Source of the DNA: Hypsibius dujardini
Taxonomy: Eukaryota; Tardigrada; Eutardigrada; Parachela; Hypsibiidae
DNA length: 21,725 bases
Assembly (NCBI GenBank): GCA_001579985.1
Contig: LRSR01013532.1
Coordinates: 1 to 21,725 of the forward strand
Direction: 5' to 3'
In this document: positions 9,301 through 18,527 of the stretch, piece after piece
Layout: each line of letters starts with the position of its first letter
Position numbering within the stretch: position 1 is the stretch's first letter
The notes under the pieces: generated by a model
Databases searched by the model: none
The model's input: the letters and a program-made list of their open reading frames with translations, nothing else
What the model was told of the DNA's origin: nothing
Program-made: the position numbers and the translations under genes

Positions 9301-10072
9301 GGCAGGCAGGCAGGCAGACAGGCAGACAGGCACATTAATAGCTTGTTGGGTCGGTGCCCCTTCTGATGAGACTATAATTTGTAAATTTAGTTAGTCGGTT
9401 TAATGCGGAGTGACTAGGCGGGCAGTGTCTGTTGGAGTTTTTTCTTTGCGTTGACCTAGTCTTATTGCGATATTTTCACAGGAGATATCCGACTCGGAAA
9501 TGATTGCACCGCCGCCGCTCTCCTCATTGTCAGACGGTCTCTCCACAAGCATCGTTCCGGCGGAACCTCCGACTGCCGCTGCCGTGTCGCTACCATCACC
9601 GTCACCCGCCTTGATCGAGATCGGCATCGCCGTCGCCAACGAACCAATACTCTCCACAGCTGGGTATGATGCTTTTCAATTTGCGGTTGCCAATGTTTAA
9701 TTAAATTTATTTTATGAACATTGTATTCATTCTGAGCAAATAAAATTGACAAATGTTTAGTCTAACCAAGATTCCATTCAGATTAATTAGGCTTGTCTTT
9801 TAGACAATTGTTAATCTCCATGGAAAATTATCTTTCAACTTACTGAAATTATAAAATTAAGTAAGAAGATATCGCTATTAGTTATTTAAAACGTTTTTTA
9901 AAAATGTAAAATTAAAATATCTCAGGTTATATCAAATTTGCTTTTATATGCCGGTAATTGTTAAACTATCATTAAAAGTTATTTTATTATTTTGTAAATA
10001 TAGTAACATGAAAGTTTACGACAGACATGTAGTCAAACAAACAGTTAAACAAGCAGACAGACAGTCAGACAA

Positions 10073-10103
<31 letters not shown>

Positions 10104-10249
10104 AACAAAAAAACAAATAAACAGGCAGGCAGACAGACAGACAGTCAGACAGTCAGACAAACAGGCAGACAAACAGCAAACAAACAAGCAGACAGTCAAA
10201 CAGACAAACAGACAGTCAAACAGACAGACATACAAACAGGCAGGAAGGC

Positions 10250-10286
<37 letters not shown>

Positions 10287-11630
10287 GGCAAATAGGCAGG
10301 CAGATGTATCTATCTATTCGAGTTTTTGTTTTATATGGTACATATAAACTTTACCATGGTTTAGTTAACCGGATAATCTTGCAGTTCGATGGTCAGGCCG
10401 GCGGCCGATCAGCAGAGCCAGCATCACCATCCCCAGCAGCATCGGAACAGCAACACTACCAACCCCGTCGTAGTTACCCTAGTCAACGGCCACCGTGATC
10501 AGCCTCCTCCCCCATTGCATCACCAACAACCACCACAACCACCCCACTACCACCACCATCTCAAACAGCATCATCACCAGCAAGTGCCGCCGCCGTTGCC
10601 GTTACCGCCTGTGATAAACCTTACCACCCCCCTCGCCATCGAGAAGCCTTCTGCCCTTCTCGGCGGAGCCTTCCCCCCGCTCGGCAACTCTGCCGTCGTC
10701 GTTCGCCCCGTCCAACCGCCCCTCGACTACGCCAGTCTTCGACCAAAAATCGCCGCCGGACACGTCGGCGCCCAACCTCCCCTGCCAATCAACGCTTCCC
10801 AAGAGGACTCCCCTTCAATACCGCAGTCGGAATCCCAGCCGGTGCTGCGAAAAGACGCCTACCCACTGCCGCACGAACGGGCCAACTCACTGGGGCATTA
10901 TCCCGCACGGCAACAGCGGAATTCCACGGATCAGCCGGCGAATTCGTCAGGGACGTCGGAAAACGGACCGCTGCCTGGAAGGCGCACGCAGTACTCGAAG
11001 CAGCGCTCAGTGCCACTGGAGTATGACCAGACATGCGGAACTGATCACTCGAGTCAAAATAAGCCCAATAATGCAATTACGTCGACCACGGCGACCGCGG
11101 TTGCTGTGGAGGATACCGCGTTGAGAAGTACGACCGCGACGGTCGTTGGGGACGTCACGATTGAGCCATCGGTTGAGCCATCGGTTGTTGTGGGGGGAGG
11201 ATCATCGCAACAAAATCCATTGGGGCCATCGTCCGGGCCGTCGAATCCATCGATGAACGACTCGAGGAGAGGTGGGGGTGGTATGAAGATGGTGGGCCAG
11301 TTCCCGCAGGTGTACTCCATGAATTTGCAGCAGCAGAACGGACCGCAATCGGGACAGGCGATGAGCGGTGGTGCTGGTGGGCCTTCGGTGCCGCAGCCGC
11401 ATCCGCAGTTGCAGTCGTTCCAGAATAGCCTTCATACTGGGAGCAACAGCAGCGGCGCCGGCGCGTCATGCTTTGTCTGTGGGGAGCACGGTGAGCACGG
11501 ACATAACGGCACGGTGTGTCCGCGTCGGCCGGCGTTGGATCTCCAGCAAGCTGGTAAGGTGGATTTGGTAGACAGACGGGCAGACAGATGTGCCTATGAC
11601 AGACAGCTACACCGGTATGCGTTCGAAGGG

Positions 11631-11703
<73 letters not shown>

Positions 11704-11901
11704 CTTACGAACAGTCCTATCGGCAGACAGGGAATAGTTAGTTAGCAACTGTGGTCTCTCATAACACAGCTGATGCCTTTTCTCTGTTTTTGTTTTGCAG
11801 ACAAATACTGCACCATACGCCGGGACGCGAAGCAGTACCAAGACACCGGCCGAGTCGTCCGATCCCGGCAACCACCCCATCACGGGAACCACCACAACTG
11901 A
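8213..11901 (+). CDS. ZCCHC14/ZCCHC2-like zinc-knuckle protein (GLS-1-like)
   Basis: Five plus-strand exons join in frame: 8213-8479, 8799-9071, 9482-9663, 10385-11553 and 11801-11901, giving 663 residues. The acidic N-terminus leads into a helical region (about residues 12-180: LKWASGLETFERVDFV, MELRYIHGIVDSLLKRD, LMARHPAFRFEHRR) resembling the N-terminal domain of ZCCHC14/ZCCHC2 and nematode GLS-1. A Ser/Pro/Ala linker follows. Exon 4 is rich in His, Gln and Pro, then Ser, Gly and Asn, and ends with a zinc knuckle, CFVCGEHGEHGHNGTVC (603-619). ZCCHC14 relatives act in post-transcriptional control with TENT4-type poly(A) polymerases, so an RNA-regulatory role is inferred. I see no PX or SAM domain. 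A splice acceptor at 8186 precedes the first ATG and the frame stays open upstream, so extra N-terminal exons are possible. The short last exon is the least certain. Confidence 0.72.
9098..9331. repeat. CAGA array in ZCCHC14-like intron 2
   Basis: CAGA/CAAG/CAGG array just after the donor at 9072, within the intron between exons 2 and 3. It ends in a pure CAGA block followed by GGCA units. Confidence 0.93.
9685..10019. other. AT-rich part of ZCCHC14-like intron 3
   Basis: AT-rich intronic sequence between exon 3 and the CAGA array. No gene or RNA is supported. Confidence 0.5.
10020..10303. repeat. CAGA/CAAA array in ZCCHC14-like intron 3
   Basis: About 280 bp of CAGA units with CAAA and CAGT variants, ending in a pure block. 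It lies 80 bp before the acceptor of exon 4. Its long RQTD-type open frame is an artefact of the repeat. Confidence 0.93.
11569..11703. repeat. CAGG then CAGA array in ZCCHC14-like intron 4
   Basis: Compound array: a run of GGCA followed by a run of CAGA, starting 15 bp after the donor at 11554. The frame of exon 4 stays open through it for about 60 codons, so intron retention would add an Arg/Gln/Ala tail instead of the last exon. Confidence 0.9.
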
Positions 11902-12839
11902 CCAAAAAGCGACCATTCAGACCCAACATAGCTCAACGCGCGCCTCCCTCCTTCTCATCCTCCTCCTCCTCCTCCTCCTCATTCTCTTCGGAAAGCTCAC
12001 ATTTTTTACATGAAATTTATGTCGCCTCTTCACCGTCGACTGCAGCTGCTTGTACATGAATTTTCATGTCTGCTTCCCCTGCCTACCCACCAGGTCTACT
12101 ATCATGCCTGTGCACGCATAGAACGCTTCATCCCCCTGCAATCAACCATCCTCCGATTACTTCTTTTCCTGAATCATCAAAAGGCCAGCCAGACTCTGCC
12201 GATGATCGAGTAGGAGATTGGGTTGTTGCTGATGCTGATGGGGAATGTGTGTTATTTTTAACCTCCACTGAACGGAATGATGATGATCACAGACACTCCA
12301 GACAGACACGGCGGCTTGTGTTTGTGTGTGTTTTTTTTGTCTGAATGATGAAAAAGCTACCACGCTCCAGTCTTTGGCTGCTCTCACAAACGGGCCGGTG
12401 TTGGGTGATAGACAGAGATAGTCAAGGGGATTTATGTCTTTTGTTTCTCGGGGAGATCTTATTTTGTGTGTGTATGTGTTGATCACCACGAACTTGTTCA
12501 TCCTGCAAATGACTGACTCGACTCAGTAATGTATGTCTGTGTAGCTCTGTACAGTCCTTTTTGTTAATAGATACGGTACGACCCCCTTTTTTTGTGCGGC
12601 CTAGAGAGCTCAAGTTCCTCCAGTTACTTATTACTCTTTCTCTCTCTTCCTCTTGGACTCTGACACACTGACAGATTTTTTGAGGATGCCGTTTTCCGGT
12701 GTGGTCCTCGCTTTCTCTCCTTTATATACGGGGGTCTTCAAGTTTTGAGGTGGAGGTGGTGCTCTTTTTTTGATGAACATGTGTGAGGAATTTGGTTTAA
12801 CGCGCGGCTTTTGCCAGCCAGTCTTTGATTTCAAATAAA
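11902..12839 (+). other. 3' UTR of the ZCCHC14-like gene
   Basis: Sequence from the stop to a good AATAAA at 12834-12839. It includes a CTC-rich tract near 11960-11990 and two near-palindromes: ACATGAAATTTATGT at about 12008-12022, and CATGAATTTTCATG at 12055-12068. Short frames here show no family resemblance. Confidence 0.5.
12834..12839 (+). terminator. Polyadenylation signal AATAAA
   Basis: The canonical hexamer lies about 0.93 kb after the ZCCHC14-like stop, followed within 20-30 bp by GT-containing sequence. Further AATAAA copies occur at about 13353, 13462 and 13492, so the real end could be further right. Confidence 0.4.
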
Positions 12840-13551
12840 GTAACGCGGAACGGAACTAAGAAATGGAACCGTTGTGTTCCCATTCAACTGAGCAGCCTGT
12901 TAGTGGCTTGTCAAGTCTGAACGAATATATTTAAAAGACATTTTAAATGACTCAGCGGGTTTTGATGTTGTATAAAATACCTTTGCTATGTTATGGAAAG
13001 ACACCAAAATAGAATTCGAGATGGAGCCGGGATGATATAACGAAGTAAAGGGATTTAGCAGTCAGTTGATATGGCATGACAGAGCAGGATGTCAAGGGGC
13101 CGGAATGTGAGATCAAAGTCAGGCCATTTTTTTTCCTATAAATAACAATTAACATGTGATGACTTTAGCAAAAGCCGTTTGGTTGTGAGAACTCGTTTGG
13201 ACAGTGGAAATTGCGGACAATTGACAATCTTCACATTGATTTCAACGGTTGATTGACTGATTAAAATAGCAGTATGCTGGAATTTATGCTCCCCCTCCCC
13301 CCAATACAGATCTTCAATATTTTCAATTTAAATTATGGAGGTGTTATATAGGAATAAACTCTCGCGTCAGTATGACCAATATATAATCAAGAGGCGGTCA
13401 ACAAATCCGATTTTTTGCGTGCTCATCTTCCTTCGCACAAACATCTATCTGCCAACGGGACAATAAAAACATCTCAAACATCAATGGCCAAATAAAACAC
13501 CGAAACATGTGAGAAAAAAGGGTTCGTCGCTGACGAGAAAAAGGACCACGT
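12840..13551. other. Convergent intergenic region
   Basis: The space between the 3' ends of the plus-strand ZCCHC14-like gene and minus-strand NOB1. I see no gene. It should contain the NOB1 3' UTR, but I found no clear minus-strand AATAAA close to its stop. Confidence 0.5.
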
Positions 13552-16500
13552 TCACTTCCGAGGTCTTCGACAGGCATTGGGGTTCTTGGCCATCCACGGC
13601 TGCATCTCGCAAAAGGTATTCAGCCCCCGGCGGCCCAACAAGGCCGCGCGACTGGTCAGGTCCGTCATGAGAAACGGCGAATCGCCCGGTACGTAGTCCG
13701 GATCGAAGACGTTCAGTTTCCGCAGCGACTTCTTGGGGGCTCGGAACTGCGCCACCGGTTGGTCCTCGCACAGGATCGGGTTTACCGCGTGCTTTCCGCC
13801 TTTCGGTAAGGGGAGGGAAAACTAAAAGTACAGACAGGCCGAAAGAGATCAGACTAGAAAATGAAGCGAGCTGTACACAAGAAATCGTAAAAAAAAGCAG
13901 ACACCCATCGACTCGACAGACAACCAGAGATACAGAAAACATGCACACCGACAGACAGAGACACACATAACAGACAGATGGACATATTACTAGTCAGGCA
14001 GATGAAAAACCACGTTTCCAGCCTGATGGGCAAACGGGAAAACAGACAAGCAGACAGCTCAACAATGAACTGTGGCAGATATGCAAAAAAGACTAGCACA
14101 CGAGGAAAATCAGACGAACAGAGAAGAAACATCAGTAGGCAGCCAGAAAGTCGTGCAAGAATGTTTAATGCTTACAGACAGACGGACACAGACTGATATC
14201 AGAATGATTCAGACAGACAGTTCGGCAAACAACTCACAGATTGACATCGAACAACACAGCCGTAAACAGTCAGACAGACAGAAAGTGAAGCAACCGGACA
14301 ACTTATCACTACTGAAACGAATGCTGTGCAAGAAAACTTACAGACACGCAGACACACATACATTTAGACAATACAGACGTCATCAATCAGTCAGTCAGTC
14401 AGCCAACACAGGGACCCACATCACCGAGTGTGCAAGAAACCTCCAGATAGGACGCCAAGTAGGCCATCTCATCAATGCTCAGGCAGACATTTCGGCCAGT
14501 AACGTAGAGACAGACATCAGAGGCAATACAGACGTAATCATTCAGGCAAAACAGACAAGACAAAGCACCACTCAGGCAAATAGCGAAGTAAGCGAACATA
14601 CAACGAGAGACAGTATAGAGAGCCACCTTTACAGGCAGCAAAAAGACATTTACCTTGGTCCCGCGAATATTGAGCGGTCGCCGCGTGGAAATGTGGTACT
14701 TTGGCTGACCGTTCTTATCCACCGTCATGGCAACGCGTTTGAGGGTTTGGTGGCCGCAGGCGGCGCAGAACTGTTTCGACATATCGTGCGTTACCCTGAA
14801 AAAAGAACAAAGCAACCAAATGCATTCAGCGAATTTCAGTTAACCCAAAAAACCCAGTTCCAAATAATCAATCAATCGACTGGTAAAATTAACCAGCAAA
14901 TCATTCAATCAATCCGCTGACTGTTCCATTTAACTTCTACAGTTAATAAAAAAATGGAACAGTCAGTTAATTGAAGTAAACACAAGGCGCTGCTGTAGTG
15001 CAGTTTTAAAGCCGCTCTTCGCAGTTATCCAAAGAACGGTAGTTATAACCCACCAAGTTTCGCTCTCGCATTGACCCAGAAAGGAAGGCAAGCAGGCATC
15101 TGCTCACCTCTGAAGACCGGTCATGCAAACGGCAAGTTTGAATGCACATCAAGAGTGCACAGACATGACTCACTTGTAACAAGCGAAACACCGGAAGACG
15201 TACGTCCGCAGCGTCTTGATGACCATCCCGTCCGGTCCGATCACATGCATTCCCATCTGCATTATCACATTCTAGAAGGGAGCAACGAAAGAGGGGCACC
15301 ATTAGATACCGCTAAAAAGGCACAACACGAACAAATCTATCAATCAGCAGGGGACCCAACCAGTACCGTAAAACATTCAAAGTCGATGGATCAAAACTGT
15401 TCATGAGTCATGAAATCCCAAATACCTTTGTAAGTGTCTGTCTGTCTGTCTGTCCGTATGTCTGTCTGTACATCTGTCTGTCTGTACGTGTCTGTCTATC
15501 TGTCTGGTTGTCTGTCTCTGTCCGTCCGTCTGCCTGTGATTGCTTGCTCAACTTTTTACCCGTGTACCAACGCTGTCAGCTATTTGGCTATCTGTCTGAA
15601 TGTGTCAATCAATCTACTCAGGACCATTGGTACCCACCTGCATGGAGAAATCGCCAGTCAGACAGCCGACCTTGTCCGCCGTCGTAGGCTCTACCTTCTC
15701 CAGACCCAGTTGCTTATACACGGCTTTCACATTTGACGGGGTAATCCAACCGGCATCATCGTCGTCATCGTCGACGAAATCACCGGTGCCGGTCACTCCG
15801 GACGTGGACATGGCATCAGGTTCTTGCCGGCTTTCCTCTTCCTCTCCCAGACACACACCTTCCATGGCTTCCACACACTCCTCAAGAGCAGTCGCATCCG
15901 TCACATCCTCCCACACATCGGCGTCCGTCTCCGCAGGAAGGTTCTCCTCTTGGTCGGATGGCCGCTGTGTCGACACCTAAAAAATGGAAAGTGCACACGT
16001 ATTTAATCAACAATCAACCAATTGATTTATCCAATACGGCAGATGTTAATCAATCAATCAATCAAACTGGAGTCTTCTCATTGGAGAATGTAGTGCAGTT
16101 TTAAAGCCGAACTTCGCAATTATCCGAAGACCGGTAGTTATAACCCACAATTTGGTCTTGCATGGTACCAGGAAAAAAAGAGAAACAGACAATCTGTCAC
16201 CTTCAAAAGCCGGTAATGCGCCCAAGAATCAATCAATCGATCACTCAATCAATCAATCGATCAATTAATCAATCGATTTTCGTCAATCATCTTCCTGAAA
16301 ATGTGCATCTCCAAAACTGGCATTCGATAGCTGTTGAAATGGCATCGCTTTCGAAGACTCTCTCGGACAGTCTTAATACGGGAGAAAAAATCAGTTCGGA
16401 CTCTGCAAAACCGGGTATGAAATCTCGAAGACGCCGTTTTTGGTGATCTTCCCTTTTTGACGAAGTCGATCCTTCAAACCGGCATTCCGAGCATTACGAA

Positions 16501-17655
16501 ATTTTTCAAAAATTACCTCGCTTTCGGAATTCACCCGGGAAGATCTTTTTGACGTGGCTGCATTGGTAGTTTCGGGTTTCGGGATGAAAAAGCCCGGCGT
16601 GTTGGCGGCCTGACGGACGTCTCCCTTGACGGATGAGGACGACGGTGCGGCAGTGTGGACGATCGTCTGCGAGCGAATGGGTTGCGTGTGGATGTGTTCG
16701 AGACCGCCGAGGTGCTCCTTTTCCAGGAGAAGGGTCAGGGCGATGACTTTGATGTCGGTGGCTGAGAGGCTGGCGTAATCTCCTGTCTTCTTCGCAAAGT
16801 CTGACACTGCAAAAGAACACAGAAATTATTTATTAGTTTCAATAAAAAAAAACATGAAATTTTGTCAATATTTACCCCCAATTCGAAACCCAAACAATTC
16901 AAGAGTTTTTATTAATAATATATATTTAATAACTTGCCGGTAAATCATGACATAGTAAAATCAATCACGCCGTCAATCAATCAATCAAGCAAGTAATGTC
17001 TCACAAAACACAAAACTCGAGGTGCGTGGAAGGCACTGTAAGATTAGCAAGCGTTAAATCTATTGAAATGAATAAGTATAAACGAAAAATAAATTCATTA
17101 CATGACGGCAGGAATTCATGAGACTTGACTTCCGTAAAACAGTCTATTCACTCAATCAATCGAGACAATTTACAACGAACTATAACCAATCAATCAATCA
17201 ATCAGAACTATATTTTAGCCAATCAATCAATCAATCAATGGCAGATACAGATTACACAACTTCAAGCATTACAACAGAAAACCAATAAAAGTTCTGCAAG
17301 ATAGCCAACCACCGACCGTGAACTATTAAAAACGTTGCTTTTCGTCCATTCCGTACCCATTTTGATGAGCTCCGGAGGAGGTTCCCGAAAGATCAGCTCG
17401 TACGGCAGCACCGCCAAGCGTTCTTTCGTTGCGCGGTCGCGAATCTCCGCAACCACCTCCGGCAAGGTGTAAATTTTTTCGCCCAAATTCTGAGGGAATA
17501 TGGCCAGTAATTAGAATCTGAGAGAGAGCCCAACACAACCCGTAAGCGAAATGGGGAGAATTTCTTCCAACCTGGATTGCGACATTCCTGATGAAGCCTC
17601 CTGCGTCCACCACCAGATGCTCAACCTTCCCCGCTGGCCGCACAAACGGATCCAT
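13552..17655 (-). CDS. NOB1: NOB1, D-site endonuclease for 18S rRNA maturation
   Basis: NOB1 cuts the 3' end of 18S rRNA in late pre-40S particles. Seven minus-strand exons join in frame: 17572-17655, 17357-17489, 16517-16806, 15638-15976, 15174-15271, 14654-14795 and 13552-13821, giving 451 residues (human is 412). The PIN domain has the acidic residues Asp17 (HLVVDAGGF), Glu43 (EVVAEIRD) and Asp90 (SLSATDIKV). A variable acidic linker follows, ending in a DFVDDDDDDAGWITPSN motif typical of the family. Then come VGCLTGDFSMQNVIMQMG and a zinc ribbon with Cys310, Cys313, Cys325 and Cys328. The C-terminal part has FSLPLPKGGKHAVNP, NVFDPDYVPG and a basic end. All introns are GT-AG. Everything needed for activity appears present. 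It is head to head with the WWP1-type gene. Confidence 0.96.
13899..14580. repeat. Degenerate CAGA region in NOB1 intron 6
   Basis: Most of the 832-bp intron between the last two NOB1 exons consists of scattered CAGACA units in decayed context, unlike the pure arrays elsewhere. It opens a 282-residue plus-strand frame rich in Gln, Arg, Thr and Asp, which I regard as spurious. Confidence 0.75.
14917..14966. repeat. 15-bp perfect inverted repeat (hairpin) in NOB1 intron 5
   Basis: CTGACTGTTCCATTT at 14917-14931 is followed 20 bp later by its exact reverse complement at 14952-14966. The loop contains AACT...AGTT, which could extend the stem after a bulge. It lies 29 bp before the first copy of the dispersed repeat described at 14996. 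Confidence 0.85.
14996..15127. repeat. Dispersed repeat, copy 1 (NOB1 intron 5)
   Basis: Starts TAGTGCAGTTTTAAAGCCG, contains GGTAGTTATAACCCAC and ends near GACCGGTCATGC. A second copy lies at 16091-16218. The first 58 bases are very similar and the rest is more diverged. It has no coding potential and is probably a short transposon-derived element. Confidence 0.75.
15435..15534. repeat. TCTG array in NOB1 intron 4
   Basis: TCTG array on the plus strand, so CAGA in the sense direction of NOB1. It has TCCG, TACG and TATC variants and lies inside the intron between exons 4 and 5. Confidence 0.9.
16047..16065. repeat. AATC run in NOB1 intron 3
   Basis: Short run of AATC units about 25 bp before the second dispersed-repeat copy. 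Confidence 0.85.
16091..16218. repeat. Dispersed repeat, copy 2 (NOB1 intron 3)
   Basis: Diverged copy of the element at 14996-15127, in the same orientation. It shares TAGTGCAGTTTTAAAGCCG and CGGTAGTTATAACCCAC, with lower similarity through the GAAACAGACAATCTGTCACC part to CCGGTAATGC. Confidence 0.75.
16227..16276. repeat. AATC/GATC run in NOB1 intron 3
   Basis: Interrupted AATC array with CGATC and TTAATC variants, directly after the second dispersed-repeat copy. Confidence 0.85.
16973..17239. repeat. AATC runs in NOB1 intron 2
   Basis: Three separate AATC runs (about 16973-16988, 17188-17204 and 17219-17239) in the 550-bp intron between exons 2 and 3. The rest of the intron is AT-rich and otherwise featureless. 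Confidence 0.8.
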
Positions 17656-18527
17656 TCTTAAATTTCGGCTCGGGAATGTGGAGCGGGAAATATGGTGAAG
17701 ATGACGAGAAGTGAGGGAACCCCGGTAAATAAATATTATCCCGTGGAGGTCGCTAATAAATTCTACTTTTGCCCATGCGGTTTAACGCTGAACCATTCTT
17801 TTACGACCCAGTAATGAACTGGGCGGTGATAATCACGGTACTGTTGCCCATGCGGTTAACGCTGAACCATTCTTTTACGACACAGTAATGAACTGGGCGG
17901 TAATAATCACGGCACATGGCGGGCCAATTCCGCGTAGCCGAGTTGGTGTGCAGTTGAGCAGGCGGAAATTCTAACTCTCGGGCAACTGCGACGTTATGAA
18001 GGATGGTTGGGCTGAGAATTAAAATCAGGTGTTGCGGAGATTTCTGAACACTTAAATTCCCCTCCATCATCCCTCACGAATTTCACCCTTTTTGGCCTTG
18101 AATTTGTAGCCTGAAATTTGGGAATAAAAATCGATTTGTTGTTGGATTCCGTGGGAATTGAGCACGGGGAGATGTCGTGAGGGAATTTTTGTAATGGGTG
18201 AGTGAAAAGTGTGCAACGTCCAATTAAAAACGCATCGATCGTTGTTGACATTTTCTTCCGTCGCTAAAAACGGTCTTGGATTTGGTAATCTGGAATGGTG
18301 TTTTATTAAAAACCGAAAAATCGGAGAGCGGTCGAATATTTCGGGAGGAATAGATCTTTTTTTGGAAGACGTCCAAAAGAGGACAGATTTTCTTCTGCCC
18401 TGGAGCGCTGCGCTGTTTTGGTGGATTCCGTCTGTCTCATATCGGATCGCTGAATTTTTCCTGAATTATTTTGGATTTTACGTGGGCGATTTGAGGAGAG
18501 TAGGGTTTGGGAGGCGAGTGCAACGAG
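17656..18527. promoter_or_regulatory. Divergent intergenic region, NOB1 and WWP1-type genes
   Basis: The two start codons, on opposite strands, are 872 bp apart, so this stretch must hold both promoters and 5' UTRs unless far-upstream exons exist. No TATA box stands out near either ATG. It contains the 75-bp duplication at 17771-17914. Short frames inside it have no family resemblance. Confidence 0.6.
17771..17914. repeat. 75-bp tandem duplication in the divergent promoter
   Basis: Two copies of an about 70-bp unit at 17771-17840 and 17846-17914 (period 75). Each starts GCCCATGCGGTT and contains ACGCTGAACCATTCTTTTAC, AGTAATGAACTGGGCGGT and AATAATCACGG-type sequence, with a few substitutions and one single-base length difference. 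Confidence 0.88.

Noticed and set aside
8733-9335. Minus-strand 200-residue frame
   Set aside because: Antisense of ZCCHC14-like exon 2 joined to the intronic CAGA array.
9948-10295. Plus-strand 115-residue RQTD-type frame
   Set aside because: Pure tetranucleotide repeat within intron 3 of the ZCCHC14-like gene.
10602-11320. Minus-strand frames opposite exon 4
   Set aside because: Shadows of a GC-rich coding exon. The plus frame has splice sites and the zinc knuckle, and these have none.
11155-11916. Minus-strand 253-residue frame
   Set aside because: Antisense of ZCCHC14-like exon 4 and the adjoining repeat, with low-complexity composition.
14072-14920. Plus-strand 282-residue frame rich in Gln, Thr and Asp
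   Set aside because: It spans NOB1 introns and the antisense of exon 6. Composition follows the degenerate CAGA region and there is no domain.
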